Position numbers and translations under genes: made by a program. From an uncultured Opitutia bacterium (lineage in GTDB: Bacteria > Verrucomicrobiota > Verrucomicrobiia > Opitutales > UBA953), in the NCBI GenBank assembly GCA_903829855.1, contig CAIKRN010000037.1:1-5872 (forward strand): a stretch of 5,872 bases of DNA, read 5' to 3'. Below, in pieces: positions 1 to 5,683 of the stretch. The notes below the pieces were generated by a model. That model was not told where the DNA came from, did no database searches, and saw nothing but the letters and a program-made list of their open reading frames with translations. How positions within the stretch are numbered: the stretch's first letter is position 1; every line of letters begins with the position of its first letter.

Positions 1-20
1 AATGGCAAACGAGGTCTTGA

Positions 21-86
21 GGTAGGGACAGCACCACGTGCTGTCCTCGCAGCACACCTATGTCGTGACGCGGTCCCGACCCTACC
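21..86. repeat. Diverged inverted REP pair (BIME-like element)
   Basis: The element begins with GGTAGGG (21-27) and ends with its reverse complement CCCTACC (80-86). The left half forms a perfect hairpin: GGACAGCAC (26-34) pairs with GTGCTGTCC (38-46) across a 3-nt loop. The right half (58-86), read on the minus strand, again starts GGTAGGG and forms a stem with one G-A mismatch across a 3-nt loop. An 8-nt spacer separates the two halves. Architecture, terminal heptamers and much of the stem match the 95-bp elements at 3221-3315 and 3841-3935, so it is an older or variant member of the same family. It lies just beyond the terminator of the helicase gene. Family membership is seen directly. 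Mobilisation by a RAYT protein is inference. Confidence 0.85.
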
Positions 87-101
87 TAGGATTACAGGCA
101 C

Positions 102-125
102 AAAAAAGCCCGGGGTCGCCGGGCT
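102..125 (-). terminator. Rho-independent terminator of the RhlE-type helicase gene
   Basis: Read on the minus strand, AGCCCGG pairs perfectly with CCGGGCT around a 5-nt loop (stem arms 119-125 and 107-113), and six T residues follow. This is the textbook intrinsic terminator shape. It lies 57 bases past the helicase stop codon and in the right orientation. It separates the helicase transcript from the REP pair at 21-86. Confidence 0.9.
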
Positions 126-142
126 GATTGCAAGACCCCGAG

Positions 143-163
143 CCCTCAGGCCCTCAGGCCCTC
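143..163. repeat. Short 8-bp tandem repeat
   Basis: The octamer CCCTCAGG occurs twice in a row (143-150, 151-158), followed by a partial third copy (159-163). It sits between the helicase stop codon and its terminator, so it would be transcribed as 3' untranslated sequence. No function is evident; slippage could change its copy number. Confidence 0.5.
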
Positions 164-181
164 GTGTCCTCGTAACTTGGC

Positions 182-1498
182 TTACTTAGGGCCACCGGTC
201 CGGCGGGTGCCTGGGCGACCGAAGGGGCGGTAGTTACCCTGCGAAGCACGGAAGCCGCCGTGACGACCACCCTGCGGGCGACCTTCGCGTTCGCTGTTGT
301 GCGAGCCGGCGCGGGGATCCTGGTGGCGCTGGAAATCTTCCGGGGTACGGGGCGGGGCCTGCTGAGTGTAGTCGAAGCCCTGCAGTTTACCGCAATGGAG
401 GTGCTTACCGACGATGCGCTCGAGGCGGCGGAGTTCGCCGAGGTCCTCGCGGGTGACGAAGGTGATCGCGGTACCAGTTGCGAGCGCGCGGCCAGTACGG
501 CCGATACGGTGGACGTAATCTTCGAGCTGGTCAGGGAAGTCGAAATTGAAGACGTGCGAGATACCGTCGACGTCGATACCGCGCGAGGCGATGTCCGTTG
601 CGACGAGCACGCGGATCTCACCGTTCTTAAAGGCCTGCAGGGCGCGCTGACGCTGGCTCTGCGAACGGTTGGCGTGAATGGCGGCGCAGCTGATCTTCTC
701 CGTCTGGAGTTTACGGCAGACGCGATCGGCACCATGTTTGGTCCGCGCAAAGACGAGCACACACTTAAGGGCTTCGTCCTTGAGAAGGTGGTGCAGCATA
801 ACCTGCTTGAGTGCACCTGGGCACTCATAGAGGAGCTGGGTGACGGTCTCAGCCGGAGAAGTACGGCGGCCGACTTCAATGAGCTTCGGCGAACGCTGAT
901 ACTGCTTGGTGAGGGTTTCGATCTCGCGGGAGAGCGTGGCGGAGAACATCAGGGTCTGACGTTCGGGAGGCAGCGCGCGGACAATGGTGTTGATCGCGGG
1001 CAAGAAGCCCATGTCGAGCATACGGTCAGCTTCGTCGAGCACGAGGTACTCAACGGCGGAGAAGTCGCCATGGCCTTGACCACCGAGGTCGAGCAAACGG
1101 CCAGGGGTGGCGATGAGGAAGTCACAACCACGACGGAGGGCCGCAATCTGCGGGCGCTCGGAGACACCGCCGTAGCAGGTGGCGACGGTCACGCCGGCAT
1201 AACGGGAATAGGCAGCGACGTTCTCGGCAATCTGGACAACCAGCTCGCGGGTCGGGGCCAGGATCAGGCAGCGGACGCGACCCTGGTGGGTGCTGTTCTT
1301 CGTGCGGATGAGGCGAGTGAGCAGCGGGAGCGTGAAAGCGGCGGTCTTGCCGGTACCGGTCTGAGCCACGCCGATGACATCCGTGCCCTCGATAATGACC
1401 GGAATCGAAGCCTTTTGAATCGGCGTCGGTTCGGTGTAGCCCTGGTCGGCCACGGCTTTGAGGATGGAGGCGTCGAGGCCTAAGGATGCAAACGGCAT
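182..1498 (-). CDS. rhlE: DEAD-box ATP-dependent RNA helicase, RhlE type
   Basis: This cytoplasmic protein should unwind short RNA duplexes using ATP, in ribosome assembly or RNA turnover. The full DEAD-box motif set is present in order: Q motif GYTEPTPIQ (20-28), motif I AQTGTGKT (45-52), Ia PTREL (82-86), Ib TPGR (131-134), II DEAD (155-158), III SAT (186-188), IV VLVFARTK (247-254), V VLVATDIASRGID (297-309) and VI HRIGRTGR (330-337). The opening MPFASLGLD and the IHANRSQSQRQRAL segment (274-287) resemble RhlE rather than other DEAD-box subfamilies. The core is followed by a basic tail of about 60 residues rich in Gly, Arg and Gln, typical of RNA-binding extensions. All key residues are intact and 438 residues is a normal length. 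The ATG at 1498 is chosen because it gives the family's usual short N-terminus; no Shine-Dalgarno sequence precedes it. The gene is divergent from the permease and ends at the terminator at 102-125. Its physiological role, such as cold response, cannot be read from the sequence. Confidence 0.96.
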   Translation of the reverse strand: MPFASLGLDASILKAVADQGYTEPTPIQKASIPVIIEGTDVIGVAQTGTGKTAAFTLPLLTRLIRTKNSTHQGRVRCLILAPTRELVVQIAENVAAYSRYAGVTVATCYGGVSERPQIAALRRGCDFLIATPGRLLDLGGQGHGDFSAVEYLVLDEADRMLDMGFLPAINTIVRALPPERQTLMFSATLSREIETLTKQYQRSPKLIEVGRRTSPAETVTQLLYECPGALKQVMLHHLLKDEALKCVLVFARTKHGADRVCRKLQTEKISCAAIHANRSQSQRQRALQAFKNGEIRVLVATDIASRGIDVDGISHVFNFDFPDQLEDYVHRIGRTGRALATGTAITFVTREDLGELRRLERIVGKHLHCGKLQGFDYTQQAPPRTPEDFQRHQDPRAGSHNSEREGRPQGGRHGGFRASQGNYRPFGRPGTRRTGGPK

Positions 1499-1561
1499 TA
1501 GCGCAAAGTGAGTAGGGGAAATGGAAAGGGCGAGAAGAATAGGGGGATAACGGGCATAAGG

Positions 1562-1669
1562 GGTTGGCGGTTAGCGGTTGGCGGTTAGACCACCAAACAC
1601 CTACCAAAGGGACGGATAATCAGGTCGGGATTCAGGTTCAGACTCATCCAACCGCTAACCGCCAACCGC
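1562..1669. repeat. Inverted arrays of a heptamer repeat (GCGGTTR) in a divergent intergenic region
   Basis: The left array (1562-1587) is GGTTG followed by the heptamers GCGGTTA, GCGGTTG and GCGGTTA. The right array (1649-1669) is CAACCGC, TAACCGC, CAACCGC, the reverse complement of the same unit with the same A/G alternation. Positions 1562-1581 and 1648-1667 form a perfect 20-bp inverted repeat with a 66-nt gap, enough for a strong hairpin or cruciform. The arrays lie between the divergent helicase (start 1498) and permease (start 1736), inside the only possible promoter region for both. No convincing -35/-10 pair was found in 1499-1735. Possible roles are a binding array for a regulator, a 5' leader structure of the permease mRNA, or a spreading intergenic repeat. 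The structure is seen; the role is unknown. Confidence 0.85.
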
Positions 1670-1735
1670 CGCCACCGGTGTCTGGGGCTGCTTCCCAGCA
1701 TTGCACTCCCCTTCTTCCTCCCTAAGAAACTGACC

Positions 1736-3220
1736 ATGAGCCTGTTCGCCCGTAAAAGCATCGCAGCCCTCCAGACCGAAGCCGCCTCCACGGGAGAAGG
1801 GACGCTCAAACGCTCCCTCTCCGCCACCAACCTGGTGATGATCGGCATCGGCGGCATCATCGGGGCTGGTATTTTCGTCCTGACGGGTCACGCCGCTGCC
1901 TCGCACGCTGGACCGGCGGTCGTCCTTTCCTTCGTCATCAGTGCCATCACCTGCGCCCTCGCCGGCCTGTGCTACTCCGAGATGGCCGCCGCGGTGCCCG
2001 TCTCCGGTAGCGCCTACACTTACGCCTACGCCACGCTCGGCGAACTGATGGCTTGGATCATCGGCTGGGACCTCGTCCTCGAATATGGTGTCGGCGCCGT
2101 CACGGTCGCTGTCGGCTGGGCCGGCTACCTCAAAGGCTTCCTCGAAGGATTTGGTATTAAAATTTCCGAAGCCTACGCCTCAGCCCCGTTTGATTGGGTC
2201 ACGGATAAAGTAACCCATGTCGAACACTTCGTGGGCACCGGAGCCGTCGTCAACCTCCCCGCGATGCTCATCATCGCCCTCGTCACCGCCCTACTCTTCG
2301 TCGGCATCGAAGCCTCGGCCAAGGTTAACGCAGCTTTCGTCGTCCTTAAGGTCTCCATCGTCGTCCTCTTTATCGCGGTCGGCCTTGGTCACGTGCTCCA
2401 TTCTAACTGGGTCACCGCCGCCAATCCGCAGGGTCTCTTCATCCCGCCGAACCTCGGCGTAGGTCAATTCGGTTGGGATGGTATCATTCGCGCCTCGGGC
2501 GTAGTCTTCTTCGCCTACATCGGCTTCGACGCCGTCTCGACCGCCGCCCAGGAATCCAAGAACCCGCAGCGAGACATGCCGATCGGTATGCTCGGCTCCC
2601 TCGCCATCTGCACGGTGCTCTACATCCTCGTGGCCTATGTACTCACGGGCGTGGTGCCTTACGACCAACTCAATGTGGCCCAGCCAATCGCCAAGGGCAT
2701 CGACGCCATGGGTCTCCCTTGGCTCGCGCCGTTTATCAAGTTCGGTGCCATCCTTGGTCTAAGCTCGGTCATCCTGGTGCTACTACTCGGCCAGACGCGC
2801 GTCTTCTTTTCGATGTCCAAGGACGGCCTTCTGCCAGTCTCGTTTGGCAAGGTGCATCCGAAATTTCGCACGCCCGCGCGCATCACGCTGGTCACGGGCA
2901 TGGCCATCATGGTCGCCGCGGGCCTCGCTCCCATCGGGCTCGTCGGTGAACTCTGCAGCATCGGCACCCTCTTCGCCTTCGCGCTCGTCTGCCTCGGCGT
3001 GATGGCCCTGCGCATCATCGACCCAAAGTTGCACCGCCCCTTCCGCACACCCTTCATCTGGGTCGTCGGGCCGGCCGGCGCCGCCGCCAGCTTCTACCTG
3101 ATGCTCGCGTTGCCGAAGGACACCTGGATCCGCCTCATCGTGTGGATGGCCATCGGTCTCGTAATCTACTTCGTCTACGGCCAGCGTAACGCCGCCCGCG
3201 TGCGCGGGGAGCGTTCATAA
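1736..3220 (+). CDS. APC-superfamily amino acid permease, CAT/YfnA type
   Basis: This is a cytoplasmic-membrane secondary transporter that should import amino acids, probably with protons. The N-terminal cytoplasmic segment (1-32) carries the 'GEGTLKRSLSATNL' type lead-in seen in YfnA and cationic amino acid transporter (CAT) relatives. TM1 contains the unwound substrate-binding motif GIGGIIGAGIF (37-47). Other family marks are SEMAAAVPVSGSAYTY (81-96), GFDAVSTAAQESKNPQRDMP (263-282), SMSKDGLLP (359-367), HPKFRTP (374-380) and FRTPF (436-440). About twelve hydrophobic segments run from residue 33 to about 482, followed by a short basic tail. At 494 residues it is full length for this group. 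The ATG at 1736 gives the normal start; only a weak purine stretch precedes it. The TAA stop abuts the REP element at 3221, and no separate U-tract terminator follows. Substrate is not decidable from sequence alone: CAT members carry cationic or neutral amino acids. Confidence 0.93.
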   Translation: MSLFARKSIAALQTEAASTGEGTLKRSLSATNLVMIGIGGIIGAGIFVLTGHAAASHAGPAVVLSFVISAITCALAGLCYSEMAAAVPVSGSAYTYAYATLGELMAWIIGWDLVLEYGVGAVTVAVGWAGYLKGFLEGFGIKISEAYASAPFDWVTDKVTHVEHFVGTGAVVNLPAMLIIALVTALLFVGIEASAKVNAAFVVLKVSIVVLFIAVGLGHVLHSNWVTAANPQGLFIPPNLGVGQFGWDGIIRASGVVFFAYIGFDAVSTAAQESKNPQRDMPIGMLGSLAICTVLYILVAYVLTGVVPYDQLNVAQPIAKGIDAMGLPWLAPFIKFGAILGLSSVILVLLLGQTRVFFSMSKDGLLPVSFGKVHPKFRTPARITLVTGMAIMVAAGLAPIGLVGELCSIGTLFAFALVCLGVMALRIIDPKLHRPFRTPFIWVVGPAGAAASFYLMLALPKDTWIRLIVWMAIGLVIYFVYGQRNAARVRGERS

Positions 3221-3315
3221 GGTAGGGTCAGCACTGCGTGCTGACCTAGCCGTGACCTAAGTTCGTCCGAAACACCGGGCTACTAGGTCGGCACGCAGTG
3301 CCGACCCTACCCCGA
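3221..3315. repeat. 95-bp BIME-like element, copy 1 (two inverted REP units)
   Basis: The left REP unit (3221-3249) starts GGTAGGG, then GGTCAGCAC (3226-3234) pairs with GTGCTGACC (3238-3246) around the loop TGC. The right unit (3283-3311) is in inverted orientation. Read on the minus strand it starts GGTAGGG, and GGTCGGCAC pairs with GTGCCGACC, again around TGC. The 33-nt spacer begins and ends with bases extending a short inner pairing (TAGCC 3247-3251 with GGCTA 3278-3282). GTAG sits at the outer foot of each hairpin, the tetranucleotide known to mark REP sequences recognised by RAYT transposases. The element is identical over 95 bases to 3841-3935. It begins directly after the permease stop codon, so its hairpins may protect or end the permease mRNA (inference). 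Confidence 0.93.
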
Positions 3316-3386
3316 TACAGGGTACTTTAGCCGATTAAGGATGAAGCAATTCACTGAGTAATTTGGTCGATTGGTGGAGCGCGCAG

Positions 3387-3399
3387 CAGACCTAGTCTG
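3387..3399 (+). other. Small hairpin just upstream of the RAYT start codon
   Basis: CAGAC (3387-3391) pairs with GTCTG (3395-3399) around a 3-nt loop, ending five bases before the ATG at 3405. It contains GACCTAG, the same heptamer as the inner foot of the left REP hairpin, so it could be a relic of a REP unit. In an mRNA it would lie where a ribosome binds and could reduce translation, as a leader hairpin does in IS200. The stem is short and could be chance. Confidence 0.35.
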
Positions 3400-3404
3400 T
3401 CTTC

Positions 3405-3845
3405 ATGGACTACCACACCAGGAAGCAACTACCACACGCCCGACCCGATTGGGTCGACGACCGTTACGCTCTTTTCATCACGCTTTGCCACAAGCAACGC
3501 GGCGTCTCGCACTTCAACTCCAGCCACGCCTGGGCAGCATTGGTCCATGCAGCCGAGCACCTGCACGCTCGAGGCAAGTGGACGCCGTTGCTCATGTTGG
3601 CCATGCCCGACCATGTGCACATGCTGGCTCGCATCCCGCGGGAAGAAGACATCGGCAAACTCATCGGCCAATTCAAGCGCATCGTCTCCCACGAGTTACC
3701 GATCTCCTGGCAGTCGGACGCTTTCGACCACCGCATACGCGGCCACAGTCAGCATCTGGCTAAGCGGGCCTACATCCTCCAGAATCCAGTCCGCGCCAAG
3801 TTAGTCGAGCGATCCGAGGACTGGCCCTACCAAAAGTCATGGTAG
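3405..3845 (+). CDS. REP-associated tyrosine transposase (RAYT, Y1/HUH family)
   Basis: A single-domain HUH endonuclease related to IS200/IS605 TnpA. It should nick and rejoin single-stranded DNA at REP hairpins through a covalent phosphotyrosine. The HUH metal-binding motif is in MPDHVHML (67-74; His70, His72). The presumed nucleophile is Tyr123 in YILQNPVRAKLV (123-134), and SEDWPYQKSW (137-146) is the usual RAYT C-terminal signature (EDWPYSS-like). The FDHRIR segment (107-112) is also family-typical. At 146 residues it is short for a RAYT but contains the whole catalytic domain. The ATG at 3405 begins MDYHTRKQLPH; the preceding bases hold a small hairpin and no Shine-Dalgarno sequence. The stop codon TAG (3843-3845) lies inside the GGTAG start of the downstream REP element, so the last Trp codon also uses repeat bases. 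All catalytic residues are present, so the protein is probably active. A plain IS200-type transposase is the alternative, but the flanking paired REPs favour RAYT. Confidence 0.92.
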   Translation: MDYHTRKQLPHARPDWVDDRYALFITLCHKQRGVSHFNSSHAWAALVHAAEHLHARGKWTPLLMLAMPDHVHMLARIPREEDIGKLIGQFKRIVSHELPISWQSDAFDHRIRGHSQHLAKRAYILQNPVRAKLVERSEDWPYQKSW

Positions 3846-3935
3846 GGTCAGCACTGCGTGCTGACCTAGCCGTGACCTAAGTTCGTCCGAAACACCGGGC
3901 TACTAGGTCGGCACGCAGTGCCGACCCTACCCCGA
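3841..3935. repeat. 95-bp BIME-like element, copy 2 (two inverted REP units)
   Basis: All 95 bases match the element at 3221-3315, in the same orientation and 620 bp away; the flanking bases diverge immediately on both sides. It overlaps the last five bases of the RAYT gene and ends five bases before the stop codon of the minus-strand secreted-protein gene. It therefore fills the entire gap between two convergent genes. With hairpins readable on both strands it may act as a bidirectional mRNA 3' end or barrier, although neither side has a U tract. Confidence 0.93.
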
Positions 3936-3940
3936 CGCGA

Positions 3941-5557
3941 TTACTTCGCGAGTTCCTGTCGCGTGGCGATGGGAACGTAACCGATTTCGAGTCCCTTGGG
4001 CGGAGTCAGAACCTGGGCTGGGTCGAGCGCAGCAAGCTTGCCAATCGTCGGAGGTGAAAGGTAATCGCGGTCCTTGGTCCAGGAGCGGTGCAACTTCTCG
4101 ACCTTGACCTGCAGGGCTTCGCGTTCGGCCGACGTCAGATCGGCGTTGAGCATCGCGGGCTGGTCGGCGAAACGGTACCAATAGTAGGTCACGACGCTGC
4201 CATCGCCGAGGAAGGCCTGGAACGGACCGGCTTTCGGGCCGGGAATCTTCCAGCTCGTCTGGGCACCTTCGGGAGTCGTGCGCGGGTCCTGCGGCTTTTC
4301 CTTCGGGCGATCGAAACGGAGTTCCGTCAACCCAGTCGCGGCCGGCACGTCGGCGGGTTTCACGACGACCCACTGCTTATTCTTCGGACCTTCGTTGAGA
4401 CGGAAATATTGTGGCAGTGTGACGAGACCCGCCGCGCCGCGCGTCACGAGCTCATCATTCCACTTATAGCCATAGGTCATCGGGTCCGGCGAATGCGCCG
4501 TGGCGAAGGATTTCCAGGCGAGCGGAATCTTCTGCTCGCGCGGCGTGCCTTGAGGGTAGATGCGCCAGGTGGAACCACCGTCCTTCTTGAAGTTCTGGAT
4601 GAACGCACCGGCGGGATTGATCTCGCCGCTCGCCACGGGGCCGCCCTCAAACCAGGCCTTCACGCCGTCATACAGCGCGCGGCGGTCATAGGAAGTCAGG
4701 CGATGCAACACCACCGTCGTCCCATCAGCACCCACAGGAAAGGACGTCGGCGCGACGCGCGCATAGGTGTCGCCCTTGGCATCCTTGGCCTGCACGGCGG
4801 GCACGTACTGCGTCTCCATCTGGAAATGCTTGTTCGGGTCCGAGCCACGGGAATCCAGCATTTGACCGGCGACGGCGGGATTGCGGAGGGCCGCACGCGA
4901 CCAGAAGTTGGGCGTGAAGAAACAGACCGGACCCTTGAAGTTCGACGAGTTCAGGAAGAGCGTCCAACAGTTGTCACCCGTGGGGACGTCCTTGCCCTCG
5001 GTCTTCGCCTTCGCCTGAGCGAACGGCATCGGGAGGTAACCGTAGCCGAAGAGCTCGCCGTTGACGCCCTGCTTTAGATTAAGGCCGTCGGGCGGGAAGA
5101 GCAGCCATGGCGTGAGCTGAGCGACGCCGTAGAGACCGCGCGGATCCTCCCAGCTGCCGCGTCCGTAAGCCGGCCCATTGGCAATGTCGTAGAAATTCAC
5201 GCCGACACCGCCCATGATGAACTTCGGGGTCTCCGTCGGGAAATGTGTGTCGCGCCACCAGCCAAGCCCGCCTTCGATGTCGTTATACAGGTCCTTGGGC
5301 TTGGCGCCTTCGTAGCGGGGGTGCATCCATGTGCCGAAGAGCCCAGTCTGGAAACGGTGGCCGGGGTACTGGCTCAATAGCGGCCAAGCGGCGGCGTAGA
5401 TCGAAAAGCCGGCGTCATAAGTGTCGGGCACACGCTCGGTCGGCACGATGAGGTAGCCAGCCATCTCAATCTTAGGGTTATCTGCGGCGAAGGACGCAAC
5501 CGGGGAACCGGCAACCAACAAGGCGGCGAGGCAGGCAGCGGGAGACGGGGTAAGCAT
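3941..5557 (-). CDS. Secreted protein of unknown function
   Basis: I do not recognise a family. Residues 1-24 look like a Sec signal peptide: a hydrophobic run from Ala7 to Val20 and a likely cut after SFA (22-24). The n-region (MLTPSP) lacks a basic residue, which is unusual. The mature protein is about 514 residues, with no further membrane segment and no lipobox. It is rich in Trp, Tyr, Gly and Pro, suggesting a globular beta-rich periplasmic or extracellular protein. The only two mature cysteines, Cys197 and Cys212, flank a 14-residue loop and could form a disulfide. Aromatic patches include GGLGWWRDTHFPTE (96-109) and VTYYWYRF (456-463). The C-terminal part has a short charged helical stretch (LTSAEREALQVKVEKLHRSW, 474-493). 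The ATG at 5557 is the first possible start because an in-frame TAG lies nine bases upstream. The gene is divergent from the PSCyt1 gene, so shared regulation is possible but not shown. Clean codon structure over 1.6 kb and the signal peptide make it a confident gene. Confidence 0.9.
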   Translation of the reverse strand: MLTPSPAACLAALLVAGSPVASFAADNPKIEMAGYLIVPTERVPDTYDAGFSIYAAAWPLLSQYPGHRFQTGLFGTWMHPRYEGAKPKDLYNDIEGGLGWWRDTHFPTETPKFIMGGVGVNFYDIANGPAYGRGSWEDPRGLYGVAQLTPWLLFPPDGLNLKQGVNGELFGYGYLPMPFAQAKAKTEGKDVPTGDNCWTLFLNSSNFKGPVCFFTPNFWSRAALRNPAVAGQMLDSRGSDPNKHFQMETQYVPAVQAKDAKGDTYARVAPTSFPVGADGTTVVLHRLTSYDRRALYDGVKAWFEGGPVASGEINPAGAFIQNFKKDGGSTWRIYPQGTPREQKIPLAWKSFATAHSPDPMTYGYKWNDELVTRGAAGLVTLPQYFRLNEGPKNKQWVVVKPADVPAATGLTELRFDRPKEKPQDPRTTPEGAQTSWKIPGPKAGPFQAFLGDGSVVTYYWYRFADQPAMLNADLTSAEREALQVKVEKLHRSWTKDRDYLSPPTIGKLAALDPAQVLTPPKGLEIGYVPIATRQELAK

Positions 5558-5683
5558 GGTTGCGTTCTATCCATTCAGCCGGGGCATGCTAACTTTAATA
5601 TTACCCTTAAATCGGACGGAGGCCCGCCCGGATTGGGTTCGACTCACCCCCTCCGCCCCGGTTCAAATGACCGCGTGCCCCTG
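5558..5683. promoter_or_regulatory. Divergent promoter region of the secreted-protein and PSCyt1 genes
   Basis: This 126-bp gap separates two divergent starts, so promoters for both must lie here unless they extend into the genes. Its only AT-rich patch is about 5590-5612, with the palindrome TAATATTA at 5596-5603. Read on the minus strand it offers a TAATAT -10-like hexamer about 40 bases before the secreted-protein ATG; on the plus strand it offers the same hexamer about 80 bases before the PSCyt1 ATG. No matching -35 hexamer is visible on either strand, so the exact promoter is not claimed. Confidence 0.4.

Larger units (their letters stand above)
3221..3935 (+). mobile_element. REP-RAYT-REP unit (transposase gene flanked by identical BIME-like elements)
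   Basis: Two identical 95-bp palindromic elements in direct orientation (3221-3315, 3841-3935) bracket a gene for a REP-associated tyrosine transposase (3405-3845). This is the arrangement typical of RAYT loci: the gene sits between the REP sequences its product is thought to process as single-stranded DNA. No target-site duplication is expected for Y1/HUH transposition and none is obvious. The unit sits between the 3' ends of the permease and the oppositely oriented secreted-protein gene, so it interrupts neither. Perfect identity of the copies suggests recent duplication, recent movement of the unit, or gene conversion. Whether the whole unit moves is not shown; in proteobacteria RAYT genes mostly seem immobile while their REPs spread. 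Confidence 0.85.

Noticed and set aside
260..1483. Long open frame (407 codons) on the plus strand opposite the helicase
   Set aside because: It lies entirely antisense to a helicase with every DEAD-box motif intact. Its translation has no family motif and is low in complexity. Long antisense frames are expected in GC-rich genes.
1122..1607. 161-codon minus-strand frame running upstream of the helicase start
   Set aside because: Most of it is a shifted frame of the helicase. The upstream part crosses the heptamer repeat and has no recognisable protein features, so it is not evidence for an N-terminal extension or frameshift.
1562..1669. CRISPR-like array
   Set aside because: The repeats are 7 bp, contiguous without spacers and in opposite orientations on the two sides, with no cas gene nearby.
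1701..1728. TTGCAC / TAAGAA as a permease promoter
   Set aside because: Both hexamers match consensus poorly, the spacing is 16 bp, and the start site would fall almost on the ATG. The support is too weak to annotate.
2473..2949. 158-codon plus-strand frame inside the permease
   Set aside because: It overlaps transmembrane segments and family motifs of the permease in another frame and is Arg/His-rich, typical of a frame shadow.
3221..3315. Rho-independent terminator for the permease
   Set aside because: The stems are strong, but neither hairpin is followed by a U tract, and identical copies occur elsewhere as part of a repeat family. A role at the mRNA 3' end is possible but it is not a canonical terminator.
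3221..3935. Composite insertion sequence with terminal inverted repeats and target duplication
   Set aside because: The flanking copies are direct repeats, each internally palindromic. The transposase is of the Y1/HUH type, which uses neither terminal inverted repeats nor target duplication, and no DDE transposase is present.
4088..5077. Open frame of 329 codons on the plus strand
   Set aside because: It is antisense to the secreted-protein gene, which has a signal peptide and sensible composition. This frame's Arg/His/Gly-rich translation resembles a shadow frame.
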